Source: Glossina fuscipes (Eukaryota; Arthropoda; Insecta; Diptera; Glossinidae). Taken from it: DNA of 64,000 nucleotides. The stretch is taken from positions 2,886,210 through 2,950,209 of the forward strand of contig NW_023998422.1 of assembly GCF_014805625.2 (NCBI RefSeq), written 5' to 3'. The first letter of the stretch is position 1. Each line of letters begins with the position of its first letter. Below the pieces are notes generated by a model. It was given only the letters and a program-made list of their open reading frames with translations. It ran no database searches and was not told the origin of the DNA. The translations under genes were made by a program, and so were the position numbers. Below, one piece after another: positions 13,801 to 26,110 of the stretch.

Positions 13801-14747
13801 AAAAACAAAAGGCTTGCGATATCTATAAGAGATATATGAATGCTATTGTATTGTGATCACGTATAACTTTTAATCTTGAGATTGGATGCCGAAAGTGCAA
13901 AGTTAGATATTTGCTTGGGACTTCTAAAAATAGCTTAGCTTTTATTTCATATTAAATTTGGCAATTACACGTGGAATGTGAATTAACAACCGATTGCAAA
14001 ATGTATTTATCATTGAGTATTGTGTTTTATGATACACACAGTTGTATTTTTAGAGAGGTTATATGTCTTCACATGCGTACAGGAAGAACGAAAATTCCAC
14101 GACACGATTATTTTAAATGCTCGTAAACGTTTTACTAATTAAAAGCAAGAGGACCAACCTATTTTATACTTTCAGACTGCAAGATAATGAGTGGAAGATA
14201 TTATTTGAATATTTAAAATCAATAGAATGCGAACATGCATGGGGAAGTACTTGGTTTAGTGTAGTGAAAAAAAAAAACAGATCGTGGCAAAGCATAGGCA
14301 ATGGTTGCTGTAATAAATATTGTGTTTTGAAATTACGCTATGAAATTTTAACGTGTTCATCATAATTCCCATACCTGACCGCTGTTGAAAAATTTGTCTT
14401 TCACATCATTGCTAAACAAAAAGAAGCTGAAAAACGTGTTGTAAAAGTGAAGTGTGCTTGCTTCTATCCGACTACACTTGCGGAGATGGCATCACTAAAT
14501 TGGAGAGGCATCGAAAAATAGAGAGAAAGTATATAGTATTTTCTCCACTACTGAACGAATCTACAGCCATTTTTGCAGATTTTACAAAAATCTCATCATA
14601 TTTCTATGGAAGGAGTTATGCGAGTTCCCTAAATATTCCCTTCTCTTTTTTTTGAATTTTAATTCGCACAGGAGACGTCTTCTGTATATATAACACCGTG
14701 ATGGTCACAACCGAGTGGGGAGAAGAAAAGCAGTTGGGGAATAGGAT
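10815..14747. other. Intronic sequence with no recognised gene
   Basis: After the mariner element there is plain AT-rich DNA, repeat family L at 12440-12600 and an A-rich run at about 13782-13810. The 73-codon minus reading at 11151-11372 is not recognisable. Nothing else was seen. Confidence 0.5.
12440..12600 (+). repeat. Dispersed repeat family L, copy 1
   Basis: gtaatatctgtggcaaatat followed by tctccc and, further on, gaatttgaaaatgac. The matching segment at 29300-29400 (gtatctgtgataaatattcc, gaatttgagattgac) has the same order and spacing. The shared reading (L-ICxKYSP ... EFE-D) probably follows from common descent, not coding. Confidence 0.4.
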
Positions 14748-15033
14748 GTGTGCCCAGTCGTTAAATGTTATGCTTTTATTAACTAAGCATCCACTGCGAC
14801 GAGTGCGGTCAATACCTTTTGAACGGTAGCTTCGCAACTATGTGGTCGGTTGATAGGTGTTATGCTTTCACTGACTAAGTACTCACTGTAGCCATGACGG
14901 GTACCCTGCGTATGGTAACTTGACAATTATGTGTCCAGTCGATAAGTGTCCGCTCAAACCTTTTCGAGCTGAACACTCACTACAGCTACAACGAGTGCGG
15001 TCAAAATACTACTAACAGCAACTTGATAACTTG
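14748..15033 (-). repeat. Three degenerate tandem units (about 90 bp) of the SINE-like body
   Basis: Read on the minus strand, the body motif (cagtgagt-gcttagtc-a-gaaa-gcataacacttatcgactgg, with variation) recurs three times. Anchor points on the plus strand are at 14768, 14859 and about 14948, giving periods of about 91 and 89 bases. The units are clearly diverged. The same motif at 15362 in plus orientation makes this an inverted cluster of one repeat family. Confidence 0.6.
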
Positions 15034-15304
15034 GTAAATGTGGCCTAAAGCTTTCAAAGTTCCATACGGTTAGGCTTTTCACTAACTTCTAACTGTCTAA
15101 GTGTTGCAAAACGAACACGATACCGTAATGCGAGGTTCTTCTGGGGCCAGCTTGACGAACCGTTATTATTGACTGCACGTAAAAACATTATTTTGCTTTG
15201 CTCTAATTCTGAGCATATTGCTACTGCTCAAAATTTTCACCGCTTAGTGGAGTACAGAGAACATTGCAAGAGAATTATTAAATAAATCTGACGATTCTAT
15301 TAGA

Positions 15305-15490
15305 GTAGCCTGAATAGGTAAGAAACCTGACTACCAGGTCGGTGCTTGCAAGTTCAGATCTCAAATTCGATAGAGTTTACTATGGACGTAGTCACTGCTT
15401 AGTCGATGAAGACATAACACTTACCGATCGTGCACACCGCCACCGCCTCTCTATCTCTTTCTTCCCTCATTAACTTCTTCCGACCGTTAA
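15305..15490 (+). mobile_element. SINE-like repeat with tRNA-like head
   Basis: A possible A box (TAGCCTGAATAGGTAAG) is followed by an anticodon-arm-like ACCTGACTACCAGGT and a B-box-like AAGTTCAGATCTC. The body motif GTCACTGCTTAGTCGATGAA leads into CATAACACTTACCGA, and a pyrimidine-rich C/T stretch follows. The body motif recurs at 14748-15033 (reversed), 62560-62600 and, in part, near 43200. Boundaries are approximate. Confidence 0.55.
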
Positions 15491-17589
15491 AGAGTTACAC
15501 GAAAAGAGAACTTGGACGTTGATAGACAGATCATATCGAACAAAAAGAAAGGCTTATCAACTTTGTCACTAAAAAAAAAAAAAAATTATCATCAGCGTAA
15601 GAGTTCGCTTAAAACGTCGTAGAATTCATGTTCATGCAGTCGTAAGCTGAACAACGTAAAGAGCTTCGTCGTGTGAAACTTTTTTCTCTTGTCTGCTTTT
15701 TTAAGCTCCTTTCGAATAATTAATAATAATCGTTATCGGTTTAGTTTAATAACCGCACTAACGGTTTGGTTGTTTCAGCGTACTACAGCGTATGTTCGTA
15801 CGTTCGTTGCAAGACCGCTTGATTATTTAATATTTGGTGACATAAAATGTACAAAATGTAAAACATCCACAAGCAAGATTATAAAATAAAATGAAGTAAA
15901 TTTGTAACACTTGACTGAAAAATTGCTGTATTTGCTGTTAATGTTGTTGCTATTTGGTTAACAACAACAACGCTTTAAAATAACACTTTGTTAAATGCAA
16001 TGTAAACTAATGCTTACAAATACTAACATAATCAATGCACCGACTAATGGATAACGTTTGCGACAACAACAACGCAAAGCAATTTGTTACGCTTTTAATT
16101 TTTTCCTTTACTCTACCACAAATGGCGAATATGGGTGTTTCCAATAGTGTTTGAACACTAACCGAAAGGGAGGGGGGTATTGTTAGTTAGTTTTTCAAAG
16201 CAATTTTCACGTATAATTTAGTAAGAAAACTAAAAGTAATTATATTTTTATTAAACATTTTTTGTTTTTTTTGCATCGAAACCGTTATATGCAAAACCTT
16301 TTGAATGAAAAGACTTCTTAATAATAATTTCACACCTTGAATGCAAGTGTTCTTCTTCTTTTGTTATTTACACGCACTATAACTTACAAGCGACAAGAAT
16401 GAAAGATATTTTGTTAAACAACAATAGCTGAACAGAGAAAGAAAAGAAAATATTTACACAATTTGCTTAAAAATTAAATATTCACACTGCGGTGTTAGAA
16501 CATAAATAAAGCAAAGTCCAAAACACTTATGCAGCATGTACACACGCATAGCTAACGTGCCTACACACAAAACACAAAAGATACAAAAATAACAATGACA
16601 ACAATAGCCCGAATACAATTATGTTTTTGTCGTTAAGCTTGGTCTCAAGAAGTGCATGGCATTGTTGCCATCTCCTGTTATAAGAAACAAGTGCCATTAC
16701 ATCTGCACATCGTTTCTTAGGCGTTTAGTCATTCTTCACGGCATATAATATAATATAACAAAATGTATTTTTTATGGCCATTGTAACGGTTGGATGTATG
16801 TATCGTTTTTCCAAAGACCTTTTAAAATCAAAGAATTTTGTCCTACAAAGTCGACTCTCTAAATTTACTGGACATATATGTATATATAAAAGAAAAACGT
16901 TTAATATTTATTTACAGCTTTGTGAGGAAACTATTATCAGGTCTAAGGTACTTAAATGTATTCGTGAAGGTAAACTAAAAGGGTTCGTGATAAAATATTT
17001 GCAGTTTGCAAGGACACTGGCAAAACAATACATATGGAAAGAGAACTATCTTTGATGTCCTAGGGAGGAAATTCGCTTTGCCTTGTGACAGGGAAATTTC
17101 AAAAACGAAAGGTTTTACGCCTTTGTGGGAAAATAATAATTTTTTTTCCCTTACTTCCAAGTTCTTTACTTATCTATTACCCTTAGACCCAAACGGTATA
17201 ATAAGAGGTGAGTCCATTGTAGGTGTTCCTGGGTGTAAAATTCATCCGCCCCACAAAAAAGTATGTCAAGTGGTACCTTCCAGTTATCGGAGACAAAAAT
17301 CGGTAAGTGACAGTATGTGGGATTTCGAATTTAACGTGAAAAAAATGGATTGGATAAGAAAATATTTTGAACCTCTTCCGTATGAAGGCCCCTATAGAAG
17401 GTATGCTGTTGCATAGCAAAAATGTTCAATTTTCATACATCACGATGAGAAGGGGTTTATAATAGTAACCTGGCAAATTTGGATCACATCAGTTTATACA
17501 TGAGGCCCTCATGCAAAGCAGGTCTTCGTGTGCGACCTAGAAAATGCTTTCCAGGCGTATTGCATAGTTAGAAGGTGTACCCCGCTTTT

Positions 17590-17875
17590 GTTATACCGAC
17601 CAATACAGAATGCGATTCTCAGCCTCTCTCTCCGTTTGCCCATCTAGTCGCCTTGTTTTCTTGTATTAAATTTTTGAGATATTTTCATGAAATTTGATAC
17701 AGAAATGTGTTTTGGCCCGAGAACGAAAGCATTTGGAATCTGATCTGCATCGGACCACCTTTTCGACTGCTTCTCATATAAAGCCTTATTTTGACAAGCT
17801 GTTATATGAACAACTGTAGGTTGTAACATATTTTTAAAGTGTGCCGTGGCCGACTATGGTGGTTTTGCTTGTTAA
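17590..17875 (+). repeat. Dispersed repeat family K, copy 3 (5' part missing)
   Basis: Only the second half is recognisable: ccgtttgcccatctagtc, gagatattttcatgaaattt, gtgttttggcccgagaacga, tcggaccaccttttcgac. The tgcgg/atgcaac opening is absent. Confidence 0.5.
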
Positions 17876-19718
17876 ACACATATTTCCAATGCTTTTATGA
17901 GTTCTCGAAAGAGGATGAGTATGCTCTATATCGATGTCCTATTCTCAATGAAATCTGCGTGCAAGCTAATAAGATTCGGCTTAAGCCGAGTACAATTTCA
18001 AGTTGTTTTTTTGACAGTAAAACTAGACGCAAGAAGAGGAACAAGGCGCATGGAATAGAGAAAGGGCAAAGTTAAGAGAGTCAAAGAATTTTCCTGCATT
18101 CCCTACCACATATTTTTGATTATTTAAAAATGTAATACGCAAAGCAGAAGGTGCTACTGAAGTGAAGTGTTGAAGATGTGAAGAGAAACTAAATTTATTT
18201 TATGGTTTCCTTTGAGAATAATCGAACTTTCCGATTTGCTTGCAAAGACAATTCCTCCTAGAAGCGGCAGTCAATAGAAGAATATTGAAATAGCGATTGA
18301 AATCATGACGTGACCTCGTAACAAAAAAATATGGATTGCTTTGAAGCAGACATTGGCCAAGTCTACTCTGTAGCCACTTACGGCTTTAAGAGTATTTTTA
18401 TTGCTTTTTCTTTAAGTAAATCAATTTCCTTTACAAGCACAGAAACCTTATCTAACCAGTGATGCAACTATTTCAACATTTTATAATACGCATCACTTGG
18501 CACTTTTAAGTTTTATAACAAATGCTTCGAGTGTTGGCGGCACATATTAAAGGAAATGTAATCAATAAGAAAACACGCAACAACAAAACCGATTCATGTC
18601 AGAGTGTTTGTGATGAAATCGACAATTAAATGATTTCTCCACCAATTCGTATACGTACTGATTGAGGTAACTAAATACGAATGTCTAAGATGTAATAGCT
18701 AGCAAACCATGTATGCATACATACATACCATATATCTGTATACACAAAGCATGCATTTTTACACGCATCTGAAATCGTATTAACTCAATGAATTTACATA
18801 AAAGCTGGTGCAGCGGCATGTAGTGTTTCCAACGCACTTCAACTTGAAAAATCAACGAAATCAAGTGTTTGCACGTTCGCACAAAACTCATTAATAGATT
18901 TTGGAGGCTTAATGCTTGTTCCTCAGCGCCTATTAGAGCATTGAAAGCACCGAGATGAAAAAAGCGGCAACAATTTTTTTTTTAATCTATTTTTCAAATA
19001 AAAAGAAAATTTCCTTTTTTTTTTATTTTATTTTCATTTCAGTGGCACATTTATAATAAGTTTTCACTCTATTAACATATTTTTCTTCGGGTGCATACGT
19101 TTATGCAGAAACATTAGCATTTACATGGCGTGGAAGGATTCGATCAAATTGAAATAGCTGGTGTGTTACTTAGTTACGTAGTGGAAAATCTTCACAAGAC
19201 TTGAAAAATCTCACGCGAATGTTTAATAAAAATTGCAATAGCAAGCTTACTAAGGCCGTAGCTAAAGTACTTGTGCTCGTGACATTGAGAATGTGCCCGT
19301 AAAACTGCATCAAGTCTATGTATGTTTGCACGTGAATATGCCAACAATTACGCAAATTTTCTTCGGGGAAAACACACAAAAAAAAAAAAAAATAAATAAA
19401 TAAATAAAAATAAATAAATAAACAACAGCAACAACGAAACAAAGAACACATGTTACACAGCTTTTGTAAAAGCTAATGTTCAGAGGAGTGGATGGTTTGA
19501 TAAAATGCAAACATTCCTTCGCTCATGTACACGGGTATGAACACATCGTGTGTGCTTGCAACGATGCATTCATTGCCTGTTTGCCTGTTTGCTTGGTTTC
19601 GCATGCAACGCTAGCTACGGTCACTTGTTGCTATGAGTTATTTATTTATTTATAATTTTTTTTCAACTTTAATTTGTCGTCTGCCGTCATAAGTAGTCAT
19701 TAGCATAAGAATTATTTT

Positions 19719-19745
19719 GTTGTTGTTGTTGTTGTTGTTGTTGCT
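19719..19745. repeat. (GTT)n microsatellite
   Basis: Nine or so copies of gtt. It is non-coding on both strands as far as can be seen. Confidence 0.85.
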
Positions 19746-22071
19746 GTTCTTTTTGTAATTATTATTCGTTGTTTGTTAGTTGATTGACTTCTTGGCTGGA
19801 CATTTTAGTGGCCACCACCATGCAATGGCGAATAGCGTTGCATTAAAAACTTTAAAAAGCCGCCAACCAACGAGCACAACAAGGTCTTCCAAAGCACTCA
19901 CACAGACACACACGCGCGCGCGCAGGTGTATACAAATAGCCCGGCATAGCTTGAAAATTTTAAGTATGTTTGTCGATGCTTTCTTACCCACCTTTCGTCT
20001 TAATAATCATATAAAAATTACTTATCATCCTTTAAGTACTTGGTAGTGCCGGTTAATATATGATTTTCGTCTGCAGGTAGATTTACTTTGCATTTCAGCG
20101 AGCACATGTGTGCATATCTTTACACAGAAAGAAGAGGAGTTGAAAAAAAGAGTAAAAAGGTTATATGTTTCTGCTCTGTTCTCATCAAAATGAGTCAGAC
20201 ACACACATATGTCTTCTTAAATAAAATAAATTGAGATATTTTAAGTAAACCACGGCTAGTTTGGCTTACGCATGAGGAGCCATCTAAATTTAAGTGCATC
20301 TGCTCCTAGTTTTTAGCAAACTTTACGAAAGCGCGTAATATAAAATTTTTGTAAAATATCTTAGATCGACGGCGAAGCGATCATTCTTGCTACTTATGTT
20401 GGCATTATTGTCGTAAAATGTAACCTATCCTAAGAGAAAATGCTTCACCGAAGTCCCAGCCATTCTACAAGAACCAAACTTTGCTCCGAAAGCCAAACTC
20501 GAAACGATTATCAACACAGACAGTTTGTTGATCAGGAGAGCAATCCGAAAGCTCTCTATCTAATTCCAGCCTGAAGTAAAGCAGTGGACCACCATTGTCA
20601 ATTTTGTAGACAAAACTAAAATTTGTTTCCTACCGAGTTATGTTGATCTTTTGGGAAAGCGGTAAGCAACCAAATTCGAGGCTTTGGCACTATTAGTTAT
20701 GGACGAAACAATGAAGTAGATTGACCTTGAAAAATATATAAGAAAAAAGTGTTATATATTTTATGTATCGGAAAAAAAATTATGGAGAAAATTGACGAAA
20801 ATAAGCGACAATGCTAGAAACTACTCGGACATGGATCTTAACCTTAAACTACCGAGTAAGTCATTTTGATCTTTTTTAATTTTCAAGCTTAAAAAAACGA
20901 GTATAAAGTATGGATTTTTTTGGTGACTTTATTTCAAATTCCGCTAACACTGTTTTCTTACATAGTACAGATCTTGAGATGCCAATGACATATACCTAGC
21001 ACTAGCAAGAAGCATCATTTTGATCTCCTATTTTTGTTATTAAAAAAATATATAAAATCCTCAAATTTACTACAGACATTGCCTAATCGATCACGAACAT
21101 TAAGATAAAAACTGAACGTGATCTATTTATGCACGCCCGCAATATTGAAGAAACTTAAGCAACTTCAAGAAAAAGCCTGACTTCTTTCTTAGCTTTATCC
21201 ATACTTTTCGACCCAACATGTACTTGAAAATCTATGATCCAAATATTCGTATGGATCGCCTTCATGGCCAATCCATTTTTGGATTAAGCATGCAGATGGA
21301 TTTCACGAGCATTTAAGCAGCAGGGTTTTTGAAATATCTTCGCACGATCGAAAGTTGTACACGAAAATAAGAACAAATTAACGCGGGCGTGTTAAGAAAT
21401 GTACTTCTCTAGTTGCGATTGTAGACAAAGTCTTGTAATTAAGCATCTACTCTGTCTTTGCGAAAATCTTTCTAATACTCGAAAACACATATTCGAAAGG
21501 TCTAACCATATCGACATCTTAAGAGTACTTGGAGAGCAATGGAACCCATGAAATATTTCACTTTGTTAAAACGACTACACTAACCATATAGCGATTCACA
21601 TTTAGAATACATAGGCTTTTGCATACGCAATCTTTTCGTTTTATTACGAAATTCTTCTCTGGATACGCTTCGAATCGTAAGATCGTGGTTTTGTTCACAA
21701 TCAATTTTTTTACAGTTTTCACAGTAATTTACAGTTTACTTAGTTTGACAGCATTCTTAACTTAAACTTTCTTTTCGACTCACATTTTCTTTTCCTTCTG
21801 ACTCTGCCTTCCGCAAATATTCTGTTAATACACAATTTTACGAGCTTATCACTATTACCTAAGTTCATGGCTTCGCTTTAATCCGTTAATCCCCTAATCT
21901 TTTTCGTCGGTCGGCAGCTGCCTGACGCGGCACGAATTTGCTCCAGGTTTTTCCCTCTCTACGAAATTTATTTTCTGGAAAAATCACTTATATGGTTTGA
22001 AACGAGAATTGGGATTTCCGTAACAATTCTATAATTCATTTGGTCCAATAAATCTGAAAAATATGCGCCTT

Positions 22072-22314
22072 TTACTGCTCAATTGTGTCCAAGATTGTAA
22101 ATGGGGACGGGATGGAGACCGGCAAACTGTTGCCCGTGAACTTTCCCGCTGCCGAATTATTTTCCATTCTAGTCTCATTGTAAGCCGCCAAAGCCCATTC
22201 TTTTGTACCTTTGCGAATCAACTTTTCATCCTTAGTTAAGTAATCACCAAAAAGCTCAGATAAATTTGGCCTAAAAATTTCCAGACTCTTTCTTAATGTA
22301 GGGAGACGAATGTA
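22072..22314 (-). other. Unrecognised 80-codon open stretch, coding-like
   Basis: The minus-strand reading contains LEIFRPNLSELFGDYLTKDE, KLIRKGTKEWALAAYNETRM and ends VSIPSPFTILDTIEQ before a stop at 22072. Its amino-acid composition is balanced, unlike the surrounding AT-rich noise readings. A stop precedes it at the 5' end and there is no upstream ATG. It may be the 3' end of a decayed transposase or an exon of an unknown nested gene; an acceptor-like pyrimidine stretch followed by ag lies near 22295. I do not recognise the family. Confidence 0.3.
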
Positions 22315-23011
22315 CTATCTGTTCCATTGTGGACAAACGCGTTATACACTTTACAAAAGTCTTTTTCGCATCGCTGATCCAATATCATATTGGAGACTTT
22401 TTAAATCGTTGGTGGTGTTGTAACTTTAACCGACCGACCGACGTTTTATTCCATTTTAGAAAACAAGTGAACCTTACGTAATTGTTACGAGAACAGTCCC
22501 TTTGATAATTCGGACACGCTGAAATCCATCATAGAAGACATCGAACAATGCAACGAAGACATGAAGATTGGAAAAAAAAAATGTGTGAATATAGAAAATA
22601 TTGGTAATCGTTACGTGGTACATTACTTCTATTTAAAAGGTCTCAGCCCAATCAATATCAAATTCGAATTTGTTTGGGGTTGTTTTCTGCTTCGTTTACA
22701 AGAGTGAAATATGGGGTAATAGAATTTGAACGAGGGAGTGCAAGTATCTATTACGAATATAGGGGAGAGTAAGCAAATAAGGTGACCAAGGAAAATTGTT
22801 CGGGTGACCATAAAATGAAGGTGTGCGACTTAGCGGGCATGATACCTATCTATTTGTAAAAATGTTGCACTACATTAGCTGAGTATATGGGCATAAAAAA
22901 ACTGTACGTAAGATGGGAGCAACGTTGTTGACTACAAAAACAGCCCTGCGAGAATTTTTCAAGTCTAATGTTTTGCGAGCCTTCTCATTAATAAAGACGA
23001 GATTTTGCGTT

Positions 23012-23209
23012 AACTCGTAATCCATTATTATTATTATTATAAATTTAGCCAGAGAATAAATTCTAAGACTAAAGTCTTAAAGCGCTAGCATCTAGGGCTA
23101 TCGGCTTTTATTAAAAAACTCTACCGCACTTGAGGTTTGAACCCACGACTATTGAGTTGCTAGTCGAGACTCTTGCCTACTCGGCCACTCAGGCGGAACT
23201 CGTAATCCA
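23012..23209. repeat. 13-bp target-site duplication around the SINE
   Basis: AACTCGTAATCCA occurs exactly at 23012-23024 and 23197-23209, immediately outside the SINE tail and head. An undamaged duplication in this otherwise heavily mutated intron argues that the insertion is comparatively recent. Confidence 0.85.
23025..23196 (-). mobile_element. tRNA-derived SINE with intact ends
   Basis: The minus strand begins with a tRNA-Ser/Leu-like head: polymerase III A box TGGCCGAGTAGG (23187-23176), an anticodon-arm-like GTCTCGACTAGCAACTC, and B box GGGTTCAAACC (23144-23134). A roughly 90-bp unrelated body and a short (AAT)n tail at the left end follow. The element is flanked by perfect 13-bp direct repeats AACTCGTAATCCA (23012-23024 and 23197-23209), the mark of LINE-mediated retroposition. 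The tRNA-like part lacks a pairable acceptor stem with its own 3' half, so it is not a tRNA gene. Confidence 0.85.
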
Positions 23210-23609
23210 AAATGCAACATTACATTACAATTGCAAGAACCCTTTTTGTGAGCGTAAGACGAGATTATTTCAGCGTTAGGGTAATCAAGACAACAACAAC
23301 CGCGTTTGGCGAAAAAAGAGTTGTGTGCTGGTAAAACTTTATATCATCCTAAATAACTCTCATTCCGTTACCCAAATTAACGGGTTAAAGGTCAACTTTC
23401 GTCTTCAATTTGCCTGAGGTGGCACTCTCGCATTATATCCTCTTTTAAAACTTGTAAAGAACGGTTCCTTTGTAAAAGGACTACGCAAAATAAAGCGGTA
23501 AGGTCTGCAATTTATGGCTCGCTGATTTTTAAAATAACTCCAATATTGAGCACCGCTAGGAAAGCTATATCGAGCTAACTTGAGACTATGTTGAGAACAA
23601 AAGATGTTT

Positions 23610-23960
23610 TTAACACCCTACACCACCTATGTTACAACGATATATTAAACCTGCGCGAATGTATGCAAAACACAAAAGAACGTGAGATATACACACCTTT
23701 TATTAAACAGAATCACTTTCTTAAGCTGCTTCGTCCATCCGTCTGTCTTGTTTTGTGTTGTACTTTATTTATAAAAATGTATGAACAAATGTCGGACGAA
23801 TTGGGGTAGCCCGTGTCCCTCTATGCTGTTGTCCTTAGTTTTCCTTATCAGGACGGGCACTTTTGGGATTACGCTTTCGTTCATTTAAAGGTAACTTACC
23901 AAGGTCGATATAAGGGAGAGGATGTAAACTTTGTTGAGTTTTAGATTAAGTTACTAGAGG
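23610..23960 (+). repeat. Dispersed repeat family K, copy 4
   Basis: Opens with tgcgcgaatgtatgcaaaac, then accttttattaaacagaatc, actttcttaagctgcttcg and ccatccgtctgtcttg. The aaatttgg block is lost. It lies about 400 bases beyond the SINE. Confidence 0.5.
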
Positions 23961-24198
23961 GGTGCATTTAAAAGGAGTTAAAGTATTTCACTAATTTCTT
24001 ATTTACTTCATTTACTATATGAAAATATATTTTTACCTTACTAAGTTTATCTGACAAATGATTTTTTGTAAATCTATCTTTTAACGCTACACGAGTAGTA
24101 AGTAACTTAGTAAAGCAATTATAAACCAATTTTCTACAGGGTATAAATAACTTTATGATGAAATATTATTTGCTTTTGCTGGAGGGAGAATAACATCA

Positions 24199-24223
24199 TT
24201 TTTTTTTTTTTTTTTTTTTTTTT
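24199..24223. repeat. T25 homopolymer
   Basis: 25 T in a row. It could be the relic of a poly(A) tail of a minus-strand retroposed sequence, but no matching body was recognised. Confidence 0.8.
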
Positions 24224-25069
24224 GTGTTATATAAGACACGCATATGTGTTTAGTTTTTTGTGAATCCTTTGGTTTTTGCCGAAAGTTTTGTGCTATTGGT
24301 AAGAGAAATAAGAGAAAATTTAGTACAAACGCTCTTCTAAGAAACCACACGTATTGAGTTATAGACATCATCTGTGTACTAATAGCATGTTTCGTGTCTT
24401 TACCAAGTAACATATGCAATGCAAAATTTTGCATATCTTTTGCCGTTGGAGCGACTAAAAGTAAAATTTATGACTGTGTCGAAGATGTTGTTTTTTATAC
24501 TGTAAACAAGCAGCGACAGCAGCACATGCAACAGGATAAGAGTCTAAAATTACATAAAATGTAATTTATGCCTGGACGACTGATTAGACTTAACGACAAA
24601 TACGAAACAGCTCTTATATATGCATTTGTATGTATGTGAGTGATAAGAAACGAAAAAGTCCAAAAAAAAAGGGTTTCAATTACCAGCCGACCGACTGACT
24701 ACGGGCTTTGTGTGGTTTCTGGAATTATTTATTCACACACAATAATGATTGGGTGAACTATTTGCAAATAATCTTGTCCAACATAACTTTTCTGGTATAC
24801 TTTGTTGGTGTTGTTGGTCTCCTATTTTATTTGCTAGAAAATGTGAATTCAATTTCGTTTTAAGACTGTTCGGACATGTTTATGCCTGTTTTGTTTATCT
24901 CTTAGTCGTAAAAACATTTGTACGGACTTACGCACTTACGCACGGTAATAAATTGTTGCATTTAATCCATAATCCTGAGTAAGACTTACCTGTAATAAAA
25001 AGAAAATAAATTTTATAGTATATATAATAATAGGCAGTCTTATCGTAGAAAAGTTTTCACGTAAAACAA

Positions 25070-25460
25070 ATAATTCATTAATTAAATATAATGAACCAAT
25101 TAATTAATTAATTAACATAGCTAATTAAGAAATTAATAAAATATAATATTAAATTAATTAAATGGCAATATATGTTTAATTAAATGACTTTAATTAAATA
25201 CAATTTAACTAATTAAACGAAATTAATTGATCATTTTGGTTGAATTAAAAATTTAATTAATCAATTAATCAATTATATTAATTAATAATTAATCAAAAAA
25301 TGAATTTATCAATTACTATATATAAACTTTATAAGTTATTAATTATTTAATTTATTTTATTTAATTAAATTCAATTAATTAGTTAATTGATATAATAATT
25401 ATTTAATCAACCAACATTACTTTTCAGTCATTAAAGAAACTTAATTAATTAATTGTGAGA
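25070..25460. repeat. TTAATTAA-rich low-complexity block
   Basis: About 390 bases composed almost wholly of overlapping TTAATTAA, AATTAATT and TAATTAAT words on both strands, with very few G or C. It is not a strict tandem repeat: spacing between TTAATTAA words varies. These words contain the TAAT core bound by homeodomain proteins, but a simple-sequence origin explains the block as well. Confidence 0.8.
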
Positions 25461-25799
25461 AATTATTTGGTTAAAGACTGCAATATTTGTCGACAATTTT
25501 AGTGAAGAAATACTAAAGATACAAATTTTTTTAATACAATGACTTTAGGCCTTATTTCTTGCCAAAATCAATCACTGTGTCAAATTCCATCAAAATATTT
25601 CGAAGTTGTCGGGGGAAATATTACACCAAACGCATAATCTCTTCAGCTTGCAATTAACAGTCAGCACTCCTTCTGTAAACGGGTAGCTTAAAAAAGTAAT
25701 AACGCGGTCCATAATGATCACAGAGCAACATTAAGTACCACAAACAATATTTATAGTATTAATATAATTAATTGTTAAAATAAGGCGTTATATGGTCGC

Positions 25800-26110
25800 C
25801 GGTATAGAACGTTTTCCGAAGCGGTCGGAAAAATGGTTCGATGCGATTACTTTTCAATAGCTTGTGCTTGGACCAAAACACTACTACTAGTAGTAGTACT
25901 GTACTAAATTTCATCAGAATATCTCAGATTGTGCATAAAAAAGCAAGACGGACAGGCAGACAAACAAATATAAATGGACTCAAAACATGAGTCCGAACCA
26001 GACGATGTAACAAAACGTGCAGTATGTCTATCTCAAGTCTTTCCGGATTTTCCACATAAATCGTGATGAACTTAACATAGCCTTGAACCATAACTGCCGA
26101 ACGGTATAGA
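25800..26110 (-). repeat. Dispersed repeat family K, copy 5
   Basis: Reversed copy. On the minus strand it reads aagttcatcacgatttatgt, ggaaagacttgagatagac, the tgcctgtccgtcttgc block, then gatattctgatgaaattta and ttggtccaagcac. Inside it, at 25880-25897, is a perfect palindrome (actactact/agtagtagt). Confidence 0.5.

Larger units (their letters stand above)
15491..22071. other. Intronic sequence with no recognised gene
   Basis: Contains caacaa/gttgtt-rich patches (15940-16075), a 136-codon plus reading at 17006-17416 without recognisable domain or splice context, family K copy at 17590, an A-rich and taaa-rich run at 19378-19425 and the GTT repeat at 19719. From 20400 to 22070 several short stretches look like eroded coding sequence, but none could be identified. 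Confidence 0.45.

Noticed and set aside
17006..17416. 136-codon plus reading
   Set aside because: No domain, no splice or promoter context, and overlapping open frames on both strands. It was noted but is not supported as a gene.
23130..23196. tRNA-Ser/Leu gene candidate
   Set aside because: A and B boxes are present but the acceptor stem cannot pair and the sequence continues into a body and (AAT)n tail with target duplications: it is a SINE.
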